DNA of 58,250 nucleotides from Verrucomicrobiales bacterium (GTDB lineage Bacteria; Verrucomicrobiota; Verrucomicrobiia; Limisphaerales; UBA9464), in NCBI GenBank assembly GCA_027490985.1, contig JAIXXC010000228.1, positions 1 through 58,250 on the forward strand, written 5' to 3'. The stretch's first letter is position 1; each line of letters begins with the position of its first letter. The notes beneath the pieces are model-generated. The model searched no databases. It was not told the DNA's origin and saw only the letters and a program-made list of their open reading frames with translations. The translations under genes were made by a program, and so were the position numbers. This document shows, piece after piece, positions 9,324 through 18,645 of this stretch.

Positions 9324-11519
9324 ATGTTTGATCTGGGATCGCTCAACCCACAGCAACGGGCCGCCGTGGTCACCCACTCCGGTCCGGTCCTGATCCTGGC
9401 CGGGGCCGGCACCGGCAAGACCCGCACCCTCACCTGCCGCATCGCCCACATGATCGGCAAGGGCATCGCGCCGGGTCACATCCTGTCGGTCACCTTCACC
9501 AACAAGGCGGCCAAGGAGATGCTCGAGCGGGTCAACGAAATGATCCCCAAGGTGCCCCGGTCGCGTCGGGAAGCCGGCGCCCCCGAAGACCCGTTTCTCG
9601 AACGCCCCACCCTGAGCACGTTCCACTCGCTGTGTGTGCGGATCCTCCGGCAGCACATCGAGAAACTGGGCTACAAGAAGAACTTCGTGATCTACGACAC
9701 CGGCGACCAGCTCGCCGCGATGAAGAAGATCCTGAGCCAGATCTCGGCCAAGGGTGAGAAGACCGATGCCGGGGCGGTGCTGTCCATGCTCAGCAAGTTC
9801 AAGAACGGCGGCAGCCGCGGCGGCTTCGAGGACCCCTCGGTCCGCGCGCTGGCCGAACATGTGGCCCGCCGCTACGAGAGCGCCCTCCACGCCTGCAACG
9901 CGGTCGATTTCGACGACCTCATCCTCCTGACCCTCCGACTGTTCCGCGAGCACCCCGACGCCCTCGAGGCCTGCCGTCGCAAGTACCGCTACGTGATGGT
10001 CGACGAATACCAGGACACCAACGCCAGCCAGTTCGAGCTCATCCATCATCTGGCCGGCGTGTCGCGCAATCTGTGCGTGGTGGGCGACGACGACCAGTCC
10101 ATCTACGGATGGCGCGGGGCGGAAATCGCCAACATCCTCGACCTCGAGAAGCACTACCCCGAGGTCAAGATCATCAAGCTCGAGCAGAATTACCGCTCCA
10201 CCAACACGATCCTCAAGGCGGCCAACGCCGTGATCCGGCAGAACACCCGACGACGCGAGAAGAGCCTGTGGTCGGCCAAGGGCGACGGCAGCAAGATCAC
10301 CCTGTACGCCTTCGACACCGACGAGACCGAGGGACGGACCGTGGTGGAGAACATCGAGTACGACCGGCTCACCCGGCAGATCCCCTGGGGCAAGCAGGCG
10401 ATCCTCTTCCGCACCAACATCCAGTCGCGCCCGATCGAAGCGGCCCTGCGCAAGGCGCGGGTGCGCTACCGACTCATCGGCGGCCAGAGCTTCTTCGACC
10501 GCAGCGAGATCAAGGACATCCTCGCCTACCTGAAGACCTTCGTGAATCCGAACGACGATGTGAACCTGCTGCGCATCGCCAACAAGCCGGCCCGGGGTCT
10601 CAGCGATGTCACCATGGAGCGGCTCCTGGCCTTCAGCGCCGAGCGCAAGGCCAGCGTGTACACGGTGATGCGGCACACCGACGTGCTGGCCTCCTTCCAG
10701 GCCCGCACCCGCGATGCCATCACCGGCTTCGCCCACTGGATCGACACGACACGCGCCCCCCTGCTCCAGGATTCACCGATCTGCCTGAGCAACTGGGCCG
10801 ACCATTGGCTCGAGGAGACCGGCTATCTGGCCGACCTGCGCCGCGGCGAGAAGAATCAGGACGTGGCCGACAACCGGGTCCGGAACATCCAGGAACTGCT
10901 CGACGATCTGGACGGCGACCTGACGGCCGAGGCTCGCCGCAAGAAGCGCGAGGCCACGGCCCCCAAGAAGGCGGCCAAGCCGGTGGACCTCGAGAACGAC
11001 CCGGAGGGACTGCTCTCCGACATGACGGCCGCCCCCCGTCCCAGCGGGCCCCTGTTGCCCGATGCGGCCCCCGAGTACCTCGGCAAACCCATGGACCGGC
11101 TCGATGAGTTTTTGGCAGGCGTGACCCTCGATCAGGAACGCGAGGAGGAGAAGGATTCCACGGGCGACCAGGTCACCCTCATCACCCTGCATGCGGCCAA
11201 GGGACTCGAGTTCCCCCATGTGCACATCATCGGGGTCGAAGACGGCCTCCTGCCCCACTCGCGCAGCAAGGACGAAGGCACCCTCGATGAGGAACGGCGT
11301 CTGTTCTACGTGGGCATCACCCGGGCCCAGGAGACCCTGCGCATCAGCCACTGCTCCGGTCGGCGGCGCTACGATCAGGTGATGCCCTGTCACCCGTCCC
11401 CCTTCCTGCGCGAACTGCCTCCCGAATGCGTGGAAGACGCCGACGAGGCCGCGGCACGCCCGGTCGACAAGGACGATGGGGGTGATTGGTTCAAAGCCAT
11501 GCGCGAAGCCTTGGAATGA
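9324..11519 (+). CDS. Superfamily 1A DNA helicase, Rep/UvrD/PcrA type
   Basis: A 731-aa ATP-dependent 3'-5' helicase. Motifs appear in order: Q motif LNPQQRAAV at residue 7, Walker A AGAGTGKTRTL at about 28, motif Ia SVTFTNKAAKEM, motif II VDEYQDTN near 227, motif III VGDDDQSIYGWRGA, motif IV LEQNYRSTN, motif V TLHAAKGLEFPHV and motif VI DEERRLFYVGITRAQ. The order CNAVDFDDLI followed by the helicase core and the GLEFPHVHIIGVEDGLLPH block resemble Rep more than UvrD by eye, but Rep, PcrA and UvrD are hard to separate without a tree. The role would be replication restart or repair. It has a variable Lys/Ala-rich stretch around residues 535-560. Confidence 0.95.
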   Translation: MFDLGSLNPQQRAAVVTHSGPVLILAGAGTGKTRTLTCRIAHMIGKGIAPGHILSVTFTNKAAKEMLERVNEMIPKVPRSRREAGAPEDPFLERPTLSTFHSLCVRILRQHIEKLGYKKNFVIYDTGDQLAAMKKILSQISAKGEKTDAGAVLSMLSKFKNGGSRGGFEDPSVRALAEHVARRYESALHACNAVDFDDLILLTLRLFREHPDALEACRRKYRYVMVDEYQDTNASQFELIHHLAGVSRNLCVVGDDDQSIYGWRGAEIANILDLEKHYPEVKIIKLEQNYRSTNTILKAANAVIRQNTRRREKSLWSAKGDGSKITLYAFDTDETEGRTVVENIEYDRLTRQIPWGKQAILFRTNIQSRPIEAALRKARVRYRLIGGQSFFDRSEIKDILAYLKTFVNPNDDVNLLRIANKPARGLSDVTMERLLAFSAERKASVYTVMRHTDVLASFQARTRDAITGFAHWIDTTRAPLLQDSPICLSNWADHWLEETGYLADLRRGEKNQDVADNRVRNIQELLDDLDGDLTAEARRKKREATAPKKAAKPVDLENDPEGLLSDMTAAPRPSGPLLPDAAPEYLGKPMDRLDEFLAGVTLDQEREEEKDSTGDQVTLITLHAAKGLEFPHVHIIGVEDGLLPHSRSKDEGTLDEERRLFYVGITRAQETLRISHCSGRRRYDQVMPCHPSPFLRELPPECVEDADEAAARPVDKDDGGDWFKAMREALE

Positions 11520-11552
11520 ACCCGGACCCCATGGCACGCTCGATTTCATTCT

Positions 11553-12467
11553 GTGTTCTTCCGAGTCGTTGAATGGTTCCTGTCGGCCCTGCTGGGCGCG
11601 ATCCGCTGCCTGCCGCTGATGACGGTGGCCCGATTGGGGCGCCTGCTGGGCGGTCTGGCCTGCCGGATCGACCGACGTCACCGACTCGTGGCCGAAGACA
11701 ACATCGCCCGGTCCTTCCCCGAGATGAGTCCCGCCGAGGTCCGGGCGCTGGCGCTCGAGAACTTCCGACGGGTGGGAGAGGCCTACGCCTGCGCCATCCG
11801 AACTCCGGGCATGGATCCGAAGGAGTTGGCCGATCGCATCGAGTTCGTGGGGCTTGCCGACCTGCTTCAGAGCGGAGCCGATCGATTGGTCGTGGCGACC
11901 GGCCATTTCGGGGGCTTCGACCTGCTGGCGCATGTTCAAGGGCATTGGCCCGATTGGCGTCTGGCGACCACCTACCGGGCCCAACGATTCGCTCCGCTCA
12001 ACACGGTCCTCCAGCGCTTGCGAAGCCTGACCGGAGTGTGGTTCATCGAACGGCACGACGCGACCCATGCCGTTTCTCGGCTCTTCAGCAATAAAAAGAC
12101 CATTCTGGCCCTGTTCTCGGACCAACACGGTGGGGGTAAGGGGCTGTGGTTGCCCTTTCTCGGGCGTCACAGCTCTTGCAGTCCGGCTCCGGGCGTCATG
12201 GCCTTGCGCTACAAGGCGGCCTTGACCATGGCCATCTGCTACCGCACCGGACTGGCGCGCTGGCGGATCGAAGTCGGTCCGGTGATCCCGACACACAACG
12301 AACAGGGCCAAGAGCGACCCATCGAGGCCATCATCCAGGATGTCCAGATCCAGTACGAGATCGCCGTGCGGCGGGACCCGGCCAACTGGTTCTGGGTGCA
12401 CCGCCGCTGGAAGCCCCCCTCGGCCCATCAACGGGCCCAGAGCCAAGCCACCACTCCCGTGCCATGA
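11553..12467 (+). CDS. LpxL/HtrB-type lipid A acyltransferase (lysophospholipid acyltransferase family)
   Basis: A 304-aa membrane-anchored acyltransferase that probably adds a secondary acyl chain to lipid A. The start is GTG; no in-frame ATG lies nearby. The N-terminal helix precedes a basic region (RRHRLVAEDNIARSFPEMS), a signature of the LpxL/LpxM group. The catalytic H-X4-D-like block is GHFGGFD at about residue 112, and the C-terminus carries NWFWVHRRWK, matching the family's terminal W-x-H-R-R-W-K. Its ATG/TGA overlap (ATGA) with waaF means the two are co-translated, which supports a role in LPS assembly. Acyl donor and position are not deducible. Confidence 0.88.
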   Translation: MFFRVVEWFLSALLGAIRCLPLMTVARLGRLLGGLACRIDRRHRLVAEDNIARSFPEMSPAEVRALALENFRRVGEAYACAIRTPGMDPKELADRIEFVGLADLLQSGADRLVVATGHFGGFDLLAHVQGHWPDWRLATTYRAQRFAPLNTVLQRLRSLTGVWFIERHDATHAVSRLFSNKKTILALFSDQHGGGKGLWLPFLGRHSSCSPAPGVMALRYKAALTMAICYRTGLARWRIEVGPVIPTHNEQGQERPIEAIIQDVQIQYEIAVRRDPANWFWVHRRWKPPSAHQRAQSQATTPVP

Positions 12468-13594
12468 ACACCGAAACCCCGGGGCACATCCTCATTCGGG
12501 GCGTGAATTGGCTGGGCGACGCCGTCATGACCACCCCGGCGGTCCTGCGCCTCCGCGAACGATTTCCCGAAGCGCGGATCACCCTGCTCTGCCCAGAAAA
12601 GCTGCAAGACCTGTGGGTCTCCCATCCCGCCGTGGATGCCGTGCGCACCTTCAAGGCCGGTGAGGGGCTCGGTTCGGTCGCCCACGGCCTGCGCTCGATT
12701 GGCGCCGATCTGGCGGTGGTCTTGCCCAACTCGTTCCGATCGGCGCTCGAGGTGTGGTGGGCGGGCATTCCGCGACGGGTCGGTTCCGGACGTTTCCCAC
12801 GGACCCTGTTCCTCACCGACCGCGTCGCGGCCGACCCGGGTGTCGTGCGCATGCGCAAGCGCACCGAGGCGGAGGTGCGGCGGCTGACCGGATCCCCCGG
12901 AGCCCGGCCAACACCCCGCACCGTCTACCCGACCGCGTCCCATCAACTGCACCACTACCTCCGATTGGTGGCCCCTCTGGGGGCCCGACCGGAGCCGCTC
13001 CCGCCCAGCCTCACGCCCCCCCCTGCCGCCACCCGCACGATGACCGATCGACTCGGAATCGCGCTCGGCTCCGGAAAGCCCCTCGTGGGGCTCAATGCCG
13101 GAGCCGAATACGGACCGGCCAAGCGCTGGCCCCTGGAGCGCTTCACTGAAGCGGCCCGCGGACTGGCCCAGCGAACGGGTTGCCACTTCGTGCTGTTCGG
13201 CGGCAAGGCCGATCAGGCCCTCGCGGAAGACCTGAGCAACCGTCTGCAAGGGCTCCCGGTCACCTCGCTGGCCGGCGCCACCACGCTCGCCGAATTGATG
13301 GCGGCCCTGGCCTTGTGTCGGGTGGTGATCACCAACGACACGGGACCCATGCACCTGGCCGCGGCCCTGGGTGTCCCGGTGGTGACGCCGTTCGGCAGCA
13401 CTTCGCCCGAACTCACCGGCCCCGGGCTTCCGGGCGATCCGCGCCACCACCTGCTGCTGGGCTCGGCCTCGTGCGCCCCGTGCTTCCTGCGCCAATGCCC
13501 GGTGGATTTCCGGTGCATGGATTCCATCCCGGCCGATCGCGTGGTGAACGCGGCCCTCGAGGTGCTGTCCGGTCGTTCAGGCACCCCCGCCTGA
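12464..13594 (+). CDS. waaF: ADP-heptose:LPS heptosyltransferase (WaaF-like)
   Basis: A 376-aa GT-B glycosyltransferase of family GT9 that adds L-glycero-D-manno-heptose to the LPS inner core. The N-terminus ILIRGVNWLGDAVMTTPA is the classic heptosyltransferase opening. The C-terminal domain has NAGAEYGPAKRWP, the FGGKAD loop and the donor-site NDTGPMHLAAALGVP followed by FGSTSPELTGP. The ATG overlaps the stop codon of the acyltransferase gene by four bases; the ORF track start 106 codons upstream is inside that gene. The C-terminus has a cysteine-rich segment (SASCAPCFLRQCPVDFRCM) typical of WaaF. A hairpin terminator follows. Confidence 0.93.
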   Translation: MNTETPGHILIRGVNWLGDAVMTTPAVLRLRERFPEARITLLCPEKLQDLWVSHPAVDAVRTFKAGEGLGSVAHGLRSIGADLAVVLPNSFRSALEVWWAGIPRRVGSGRFPRTLFLTDRVAADPGVVRMRKRTEAEVRRLTGSPGARPTPRTVYPTASHQLHHYLRLVAPLGARPEPLPPSLTPPPAATRTMTDRLGIALGSGKPLVGLNAGAEYGPAKRWPLERFTEAARGLAQRTGCHFVLFGGKADQALAEDLSNRLQGLPVTSLAGATTLAELMAALALCRVVITNDTGPMHLAAALGVPVVTPFGSTSPELTGPGLPGDPRHHLLLGSASCAPCFLRQCPVDFRCMDSIPADRVVNAALEVLSGRSGTPA

Positions 13595-13598
13595 GCCC

Positions 13599-13626
13599 GA
13601 TCGACCCCAGCGGATCGACCCCAGCG
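13599..13626 (+). repeat. 14-bp tandem repeat, two copies
   Basis: The unit gatcgaccccagcg occurs twice head to tail, followed by a third partial gatc, right after the waaF stop. It may be a replication-slippage product; no function is visible. Confidence 0.6.
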
Positions 13627-13655
13627 GATCCCCCCACCAGGGCGACTCGCTCAGG

Positions 13656-13679
13656 AAGGCCCGGAATGGGCCGGGCTTT
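13656..13679 (+). terminator. Terminator after waaF
   Basis: A 9-bp stem (aaggcccgg / ccgggcttt with one G-T pair) closes a 6-base loop and ends in TTTC. It separates the acyltransferase-waaF pair from the FG-GAP gene. Confidence 0.5.
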
Positions 13680-13805
13680 CGGAATCGAGCCCAAGGCCGT
13701 TGATCCGCCTGCCGGACACCCGCCTGGTTGACGCGTTCCGGAGCGACGCGGAGTCCGGGCTTTCCTCCCTGGGGGCAATCCTGCTACAGCCTCCGGTCAC
13801 TCCCC

Positions 13806-16800
13806 ATGCGCAGGTTTCCGCGGTTCCTCATCGCAGGCTGGGCCCTTGGAATGGCCGTCCTGGCCCAATCCCGGGCTCCGGAACCGGTGTGGCGTGAGGT
13901 TCCCGGAGGGCGAATCCGCTCGCTGTCGGTGTCCTCGGGGACGACGGTCGGCTTCACCCGGATGCCATCGACGATCACGGGGGTTTCCGTGACCAACGCG
14001 GTGAGCGAAGCCTCGATGGCCAACAACCGGATCCTGGAGAACGGCTCCGGGGTGGCCCTCGGGGATGTCGATGGAGACGGGCTGTGCGACCTGTATTTCG
14101 CGCGGCTCGAGGGATCCAACGCATTGTACCTCAACCGCGGTGGCTGGCGTTTCGAGCGCCAGGCCGAGGGGGGCGGTGCCGCCTGTGCCGACCAACCGAG
14201 CACGGGCACGGTGTTGGCCGACGTCGATGGCGACGGGGATCTCGATCTGCTGGTCAACGGGATCGGCGTGGGCACGCGACTGTTCCTGAATGACGGATCC
14301 GGACACTTCACCGAATCCACCCGGCACCGGCTCGCGAAACGGCTCGGGGCCACCTCGCTGGCGCTGGCCGACATCGATGGCGATGGCGATCTCGATCTGT
14401 ACGTCACGAATTATCGGACCACCACCTTCAAGGATCATCCGCCCGGATTGCGGGTCGAGGCTCGCCGGGAAGCCGACGGATCCATCCGTGTCACACCGGA
14501 AGACCGGTTCATCGCGGTGGGCGAACGGGACGGCAGCGCCGAGATCCTGGAACGGGGAGAGCGGGACTTCCTCTACCTCAATCGCGGCGGCGGCGACTTC
14601 GCCCCGGTTTCCTGGACCGAAGGCACCTTCCTCGACGAGGACGGTCGCAAACTGGAGTCGCCCCCCACCGACTGGGGCTTGAGCGTGATGTTCCGCGACC
14701 TGAATGGCGACGGGTGGCCCGACCTCTACGTGTGCAACGACTTCGTGCACTGGAAAGACCGCGTCTGGCTCAACCGTGCCGGGGCCGGTTTCCAGGCGGC
14801 TCCGCGCACCCTCTTCCGGAACCAGAGCCTCAGCTCCATGGCCGTGGACGCGGCCGACCTCAATCGCGACGGCCTGGTGGACCTCTTCGTGGTGGACATG
14901 GTCAGCCGCGATCAGGAGCGCCGGGCCTGGCAGCGGCCGAACACCATGGCCTCGGTGTTGCGCCCGCCGGTCCAAGATCCGGCCTTCCGGCCCGAAGTCA
15001 CCCGCAACACCTTGCATGTGGCGCGGGCCGGAGGTCCCTTCGCCGAGATCGCCCAGTTCGCGGGTCTGGCCGCCACCGAGTGGTCATGGAGCGCGGTCTT
15101 CATCGATGTGGATCTGGACGGGTGGGAAGACCTGCTGGTGGCCAACGGCAACGCCCACGATGTGCAGCATGCCGACATCCTGGCCGCCCAATCGCGGGAG
15201 CGGAGCACTCCCAGCGCCGAACAACGGCTGCGGAACCTCTCGCGATTCCCGCGACTCGACACCGCCAACCTCGCCTTCCGCAATCAGCACAACCTGCGAT
15301 TCGAAGACCGCAGTCGGGAATGGGGCTTCCAGGATCGCGGCGTGACCACGGCCATGGCGCTGGCCGACCTCGACAACGATGGCGACCTCGATGTGGTGAC
15401 CTGCAATCTGGGCGACGCCGTGGGCCTCCACCGCAACGAATCCGGCGCCCCGCGGGTGGCGGTGAGCCTGAAGGGCACCGGCGGCAACACGCACGGGATC
15501 GGCGCTCGCATCGTCGTCGAAGGGGGCCCGGTTTCCCAAAGCCAGGAAATGGCCGCCGGAGGGCGTTATCTGTCCGGAGACCAGGCCTTGAGGGTCTTCG
15601 CCGCCCGACCCGATCGGCCTCTGACGGTCGAAGTCCATTGGCCCGGCGACACGATCAGCCGGATGACCGGCATCCCGCCCAACTCGCACCTCGAGATCCG
15701 GGAAGATTCAGCCCGCCCTCTGGCCAAGACCCCGTCGGCAGCCACTGGTGCAGATGCCGTCACCAGCACAGGCGACGGATTGTTCGAGGAAATCTCCGCC
15801 GCACTGAACCATCGCGATCCACCGCGCCCGTCCCAGGATCTGGAACGGCAACCCCTGCTGCCTCGAACCCTGTCCACCGAAGGACCGGGAGTGGCCTTCT
15901 TCGACATCGACACCGACGGATTCGACGACCTGCTCCTGGCCGGACGCGGAGAATGGCTCGTTTTCCGGAACGACCGCGCCGGGGGCTTCCAACCGAGACC
16001 CGACCTGAGCCTCAAGGCCGGGCAGGCCCATTCCGTGACCGGCATCGCCGCCGCCTTGGACCGGCAGGGAATCGCGCTGGCCACCGGTCATCAACCGACC
16101 GCCGGGAGCAACGGTCCCGCGGCCCTGGGCTCACTGCTGCGGACCAACCAATCCCAGAGCCTCGGCGAGTCGCTTCAGGCTTCGGGCAGCGTCGTCCTGG
16201 CCGACTGGGATTCCGACGGAGCGCTGGATCTGGCGGTAGCCGGTCGATACCTCCCCGGGCGCTGGCCCGAATCGGCCGACACACGCCTTTTCCGAAACCA
16301 GGGTGGCCAGTACACCCCCTGGATCACTCTCACCAACACCGGTCTGGCCACGGGGTTGATCGGCACCGACCTCACGGGCGACGGCAAACCGGAGTTGGTC
16401 GTGGCGGCCGAATTCGGGCCGTTGCGGTTTTTCCAATCCGACGGAACGACGCTGCGCCCCTGGAATCCGGCGTTGATGACCGCCGACGGCCGCTCTGCCG
16501 ACTGGCTCGACTACCAGGGACGCTGGACCGGGCTCACCGCGGCCGACTTCGACAACGACGGCCGACTCGACCTCGCCGCCGGCAACTGGGGCTGGAACTT
16601 CGGCGAAGGCCGCATCGACCCCGCTCGGGATCCGGTGCGCATCACCTATGCGGAGTTCCTGCCGGGCACGGTCGCTCCGCTGATCCACGCCTGGGATCCG
16701 GTCCACCGACGCGAGGTACCCTGGCGGGAACTGTCGGCCGTCCGCGAAGCCTTGCCGTTCGCCGCCGAGACGGTTCCCTCCCATGAGGCCTATGGTCGGG

Positions 16801-17501
16801 GTGGTCTGGAACGCTTGCTGGGCCCCCACGCTCAAGGCGCGCACCGGGTGGAGTCGCGGTGGCACGCGTCCACGGTGTTCCTCAACCGGGGCGATCGCTT
16901 CGAGGTCCGGGCCCTGCCGGCCGAAGCCCAGTGGGCCCCGGCCTTCGGCCTCACCGCCGCCGATTTCAATGGCGACGGCTTCCAGGATCTCTTCCTCGCG
17001 CAGAACTTCTTCGGGGTCGACGCCGAGACCTCCCGGCATGACGCCGGCTTGGGCCTCCTGTTGACCGGGGATGGTCGCGGGAATTTCAAGGCCCTGTCTC
17101 CGGCGGCCTCCGGCATCGTGTTGCCCGGCGAGGGCCGAGGCAGTGCGGTCGGTGATTTCGACCTCGATGGGCGGGTCGATCTCGTGGTCACCCAGCAGGC
17201 CGGTCCCACCGCCCTGCTCCACAACCGCGCCGCCCGCCCGGGCTGGGGATTGCGGCTCGAGCAACCCGGCTCGAATCCGCTGGCCATCGGTGCGGTGGTG
17301 CGCGCCGAATTCGGCAGCGCCAGCGGGCCGGCCATCGAAATCCGGGCCGGCTCGGGCTGGTGGTCGCAAGACTCGTCGCGGGTGCTGATCACCGGCCTCC
17401 AGCCCCCCACCGCGGTCCACATCCGCTGGCCCGGAGGCGCCCAACAACGCCATCCGTGGAGCCCGAATGTCCGGGAGATGCGCATCCGCCGGGTCCCTTG
17501 A
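13806..17501 (+). CDS. Giant exported FG-GAP/VCBS repeat protein with ASPIC/UnbV domains (CRTAC1 type)
   Basis: A 1231-aa exported protein if started at MRRFPRFLIAG, which gives a normal signal peptide ending near AQS; the ORF track starts 26 codons earlier without one. It contains at least 13 calcium-binding FG-GAP/VCBS blades with motifs of the type DVDGDGLCDLYF, DIDGDGDLDLYV, DLNGDGWPDLYV, DFDNDGRLDLAA and DFNGDGFQDLFL, predicting two beta-propellers. An ASPIC/UnbV-like segment follows the first propeller (GGRYLSGDQALRVF, about residue 590) and a related one ends the protein (IEIRAGSGWW, HIRWPGG). Such proteins are common in Verrucomicrobia and Planctomycetes; adhesion or matrix roles are suspected but unproven. 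It interrupts an otherwise LPS-related gene block. Confidence 0.92.
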   Translation: MRRFPRFLIAGWALGMAVLAQSRAPEPVWREVPGGRIRSLSVSSGTTVGFTRMPSTITGVSVTNAVSEASMANNRILENGSGVALGDVDGDGLCDLYFARLEGSNALYLNRGGWRFERQAEGGGAACADQPSTGTVLADVDGDGDLDLLVNGIGVGTRLFLNDGSGHFTESTRHRLAKRLGATSLALADIDGDGDLDLYVTNYRTTTFKDHPPGLRVEARREADGSIRVTPEDRFIAVGERDGSAEILERGERDFLYLNRGGGDFAPVSWTEGTFLDEDGRKLESPPTDWGLSVMFRDLNGDGWPDLYVCNDFVHWKDRVWLNRAGAGFQAAPRTLFRNQSLSSMAVDAADLNRDGLVDLFVVDMVSRDQERRAWQRPNTMASVLRPPVQDPAFRPEVTRNTLHVARAGGPFAEIAQFAGLAATEWSWSAVFIDVDLDGWEDLLVANGNAHDVQHADILAAQSRERSTPSAEQRLRNLSRFPRLDTANLAFRNQHNLRFEDRSREWGFQDRGVTTAMALADLDNDGDLDVVTCNLGDAVGLHRNESGAPRVAVSLKGTGGNTHGIGARIVVEGGPVSQSQEMAAGGRYLSGDQALRVFAARPDRPLTVEVHWPGDTISRMTGIPPNSHLEIREDSARPLAKTPSAATGADAVTSTGDGLFEEISAALNHRDPPRPSQDLERQPLLPRTLSTEGPGVAFFDIDTDGFDDLLLAGRGEWLVFRNDRAGGFQPRPDLSLKAGQAHSVTGIAAALDRQGIALATGHQPTAGSNGPAALGSLLRTNQSQSLGESLQASGSVVLADWDSDGALDLAVAGRYLPGRWPESADTRLFRNQGGQYTPWITLTNTGLATGLIGTDLTGDGKPELVVAAEFGPLRFFQSDGTTLRPWNPALMTADGRSADWLDYQGRWTGLTAADFDNDGRLDLAAGNWGWNFGEGRIDPARDPVRITYAEFLPGTVAPLIHAWDPVHRREVPWRELSAVREALPFAAETVPSHEAYGRGGLERLLGPHAQGAHRVESRWHASTVFLNRGDRFEVRALPAEAQWAPAFGLTAADFNGDGFQDLFLAQNFFGVDAETSRHDAGLGLLLTGDGRGNFKALSPAASGIVLPGEGRGSAVGDFDLDGRVDLVVTQQAGPTALLHNRAARPGWGLRLEQPGSNPLAIGAVVRAEFGSASGPAIEIRAGSGWWSQDSSRVLITGLQPPTAVHIRWPGGAQQRHPWSPNVREMRIRRVP

Positions 17502-17556
17502 TCCCGCCGGTTTCCTGTTTGCCCGCTCGGAGGCCTTGGCGGATTGTCAGGGCCGA

Positions 17557-18090
17557 ATGTCGTATTCCGAAGACCTCATCCTCCGTGCCCGGCGGGTTCG
17601 CCTGTTCCTCTGCGACGTCGACGGGGTGCTCACCGACGCGACCGTGAGCATGGGTGGCGGATCCGAGACCAAGGTGTTCCACATCCGGGATGGTCTGGGG
17701 CTCCGGCTGCTGCAGACCGAGGCCTCCATCCGCGTGGGCTGGGTTTCGGCCCGTCCGAGCGAAGCCACCGTCCAGCGGGCCCAGGATCTGAAGATCGATT
17801 TCCTGCATCAGTCCTCCGGCCCGAAGGTCGCCGCGATCGAAGCCTGGCTGAAGGAGACGAACGTCACCTGGGACGAGGTGCTTTACATGGGGGACGATTG
17901 GGTGGATCTGGCCGCGCTCAAGCGGGCCGGGCTGGCCATCGCCCCGGCCGATGCCATCGACGAGGCCCGCCGCATCGCCCATTGGGTCACCCAGAAACCC
18001 GGAGGCCACGGCGCCGTCCGTGAGGCGGTCGATCTGCTGCTCAAGGCCCAAGGGCACTGGGAACGGATGATCGAGAAATTCGCTTCCTAA
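17557..18090 (+). CDS. kdsC: 3-deoxy-D-manno-octulosonate 8-phosphate phosphatase
   Basis: A 177-aa HAD-superfamily phosphatase that removes phosphate from Kdo-8-phosphate in Kdo synthesis for LPS. HAD motifs are CDVDGVLTD at about residue 20, the KdsC-type FHIRDGLGLRLL, SARPS, and MGDDWVDLAALKRAG with the acidic metal ligands. Length fits KdsC, a small cap-less tetrameric HAD enzyme. I took the ATG at 17557 (MSYSEDL); the ORF track start overlaps the previous gene. It heads the run kdsC, lptC-like, lptA, lptB, the same order as in gammaproteobacteria, which supports the call. Confidence 0.93.
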   Translation: MSYSEDLILRARRVRLFLCDVDGVLTDATVSMGGGSETKVFHIRDGLGLRLLQTEASIRVGWVSARPSEATVQRAQDLKIDFLHQSSGPKVAAIEAWLKETNVTWDEVLYMGDDWVDLAALKRAGLAIAPADAIDEARRIAHWVTQKPGGHGAVREAVDLLLKAQGHWERMIEKFAS

Positions 18091-18120
18091 CCCGCGGCCC
18101 CGATTCCAAGACTTCGCACC

Positions 18121-18645
18121 ATGTCCTTGTCTCGCCTCCGATCGCCGCTGGTCTCCCTGCTGGGACTCCTGGCCCACGGGGCCTTGGCCGAGGGAGCCGG
18201 AACCAACGGCGCCCCGGGCGCACTCCCGGCGACAGCCCCCAGCGGTGCCGCGGCCGCCACGATCCGGCAGTGGGGCATCAGCCTGCGCGACAGCGTGACA
18301 GGCCGCCTCCAATTGAGATTCTCATCGACCGAAGCCACCCCCGTCGCCTCGGGCAAGGGAGGTCTGGTCCCGGCGTTGTGGGATGTCACGGGCCTCCGCC
18401 TTGAGTCCTTCCGCCCCGACGAGACCTCCGACTTCATCATCGAATCGCCCTCCTGCCGGGTGAATGTGGCCCAGCACGACGTCGGTTCACCCGGCACCTT
18501 CACCGCCCGACGGGAAACCGACGGCATCGCCGTGAACGGCCGCGGATTTCAATTCGAGGGTGCCGAACGTCGGCTCACCGTCACCAACTCGGTCCACATC
18601 GAACTGCGCACCCGCCTCTTCCAGCCCAAAACCGCAACCCCATGA
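18121..18645 (+). CDS. LptC-like periplasmic LPS-transport protein
   Basis: A 174-aa exported protein. The N-terminus (LVSLLGLLAHGALAEGAG) looks like a cleavable signal peptide rather than the single membrane anchor of E. coli LptC. A low-complexity Gly/Ala linker to about residue 42 is followed by a beta-strand-rich region compatible with a beta-jellyroll (LRLESFRPDETSDFIIESPSC, GFQFEGAERRLTVTNSVHIELR). The call rests mainly on position, since the gene lies between kdsC and lptA-lptB and overlaps lptA by ATGA; similarity to known LptC cannot be confirmed by eye. It would accept LPS from LptBFG and pass it to LptA. Confidence 0.65.
   Translation: MSLSRLRSPLVSLLGLLAHGALAEGAGTNGAPGALPATAPSGAAAATIRQWGISLRDSVTGRLQLRFSSTEATPVASGKGGLVPALWDVTGLRLESFRPDETSDFIIESPSCRVNVAQHDVGSPGTFTARRETDGIAVNGRGFQFEGAERRLTVTNSVHIELRTRLFQPKTATP

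Noticed and set aside
8547-10736. 729-aa minus-strand ORF antisense to thrS and the helicase
   Set aside because: Overlaps two well-identified genes and has biased, repetitive composition.
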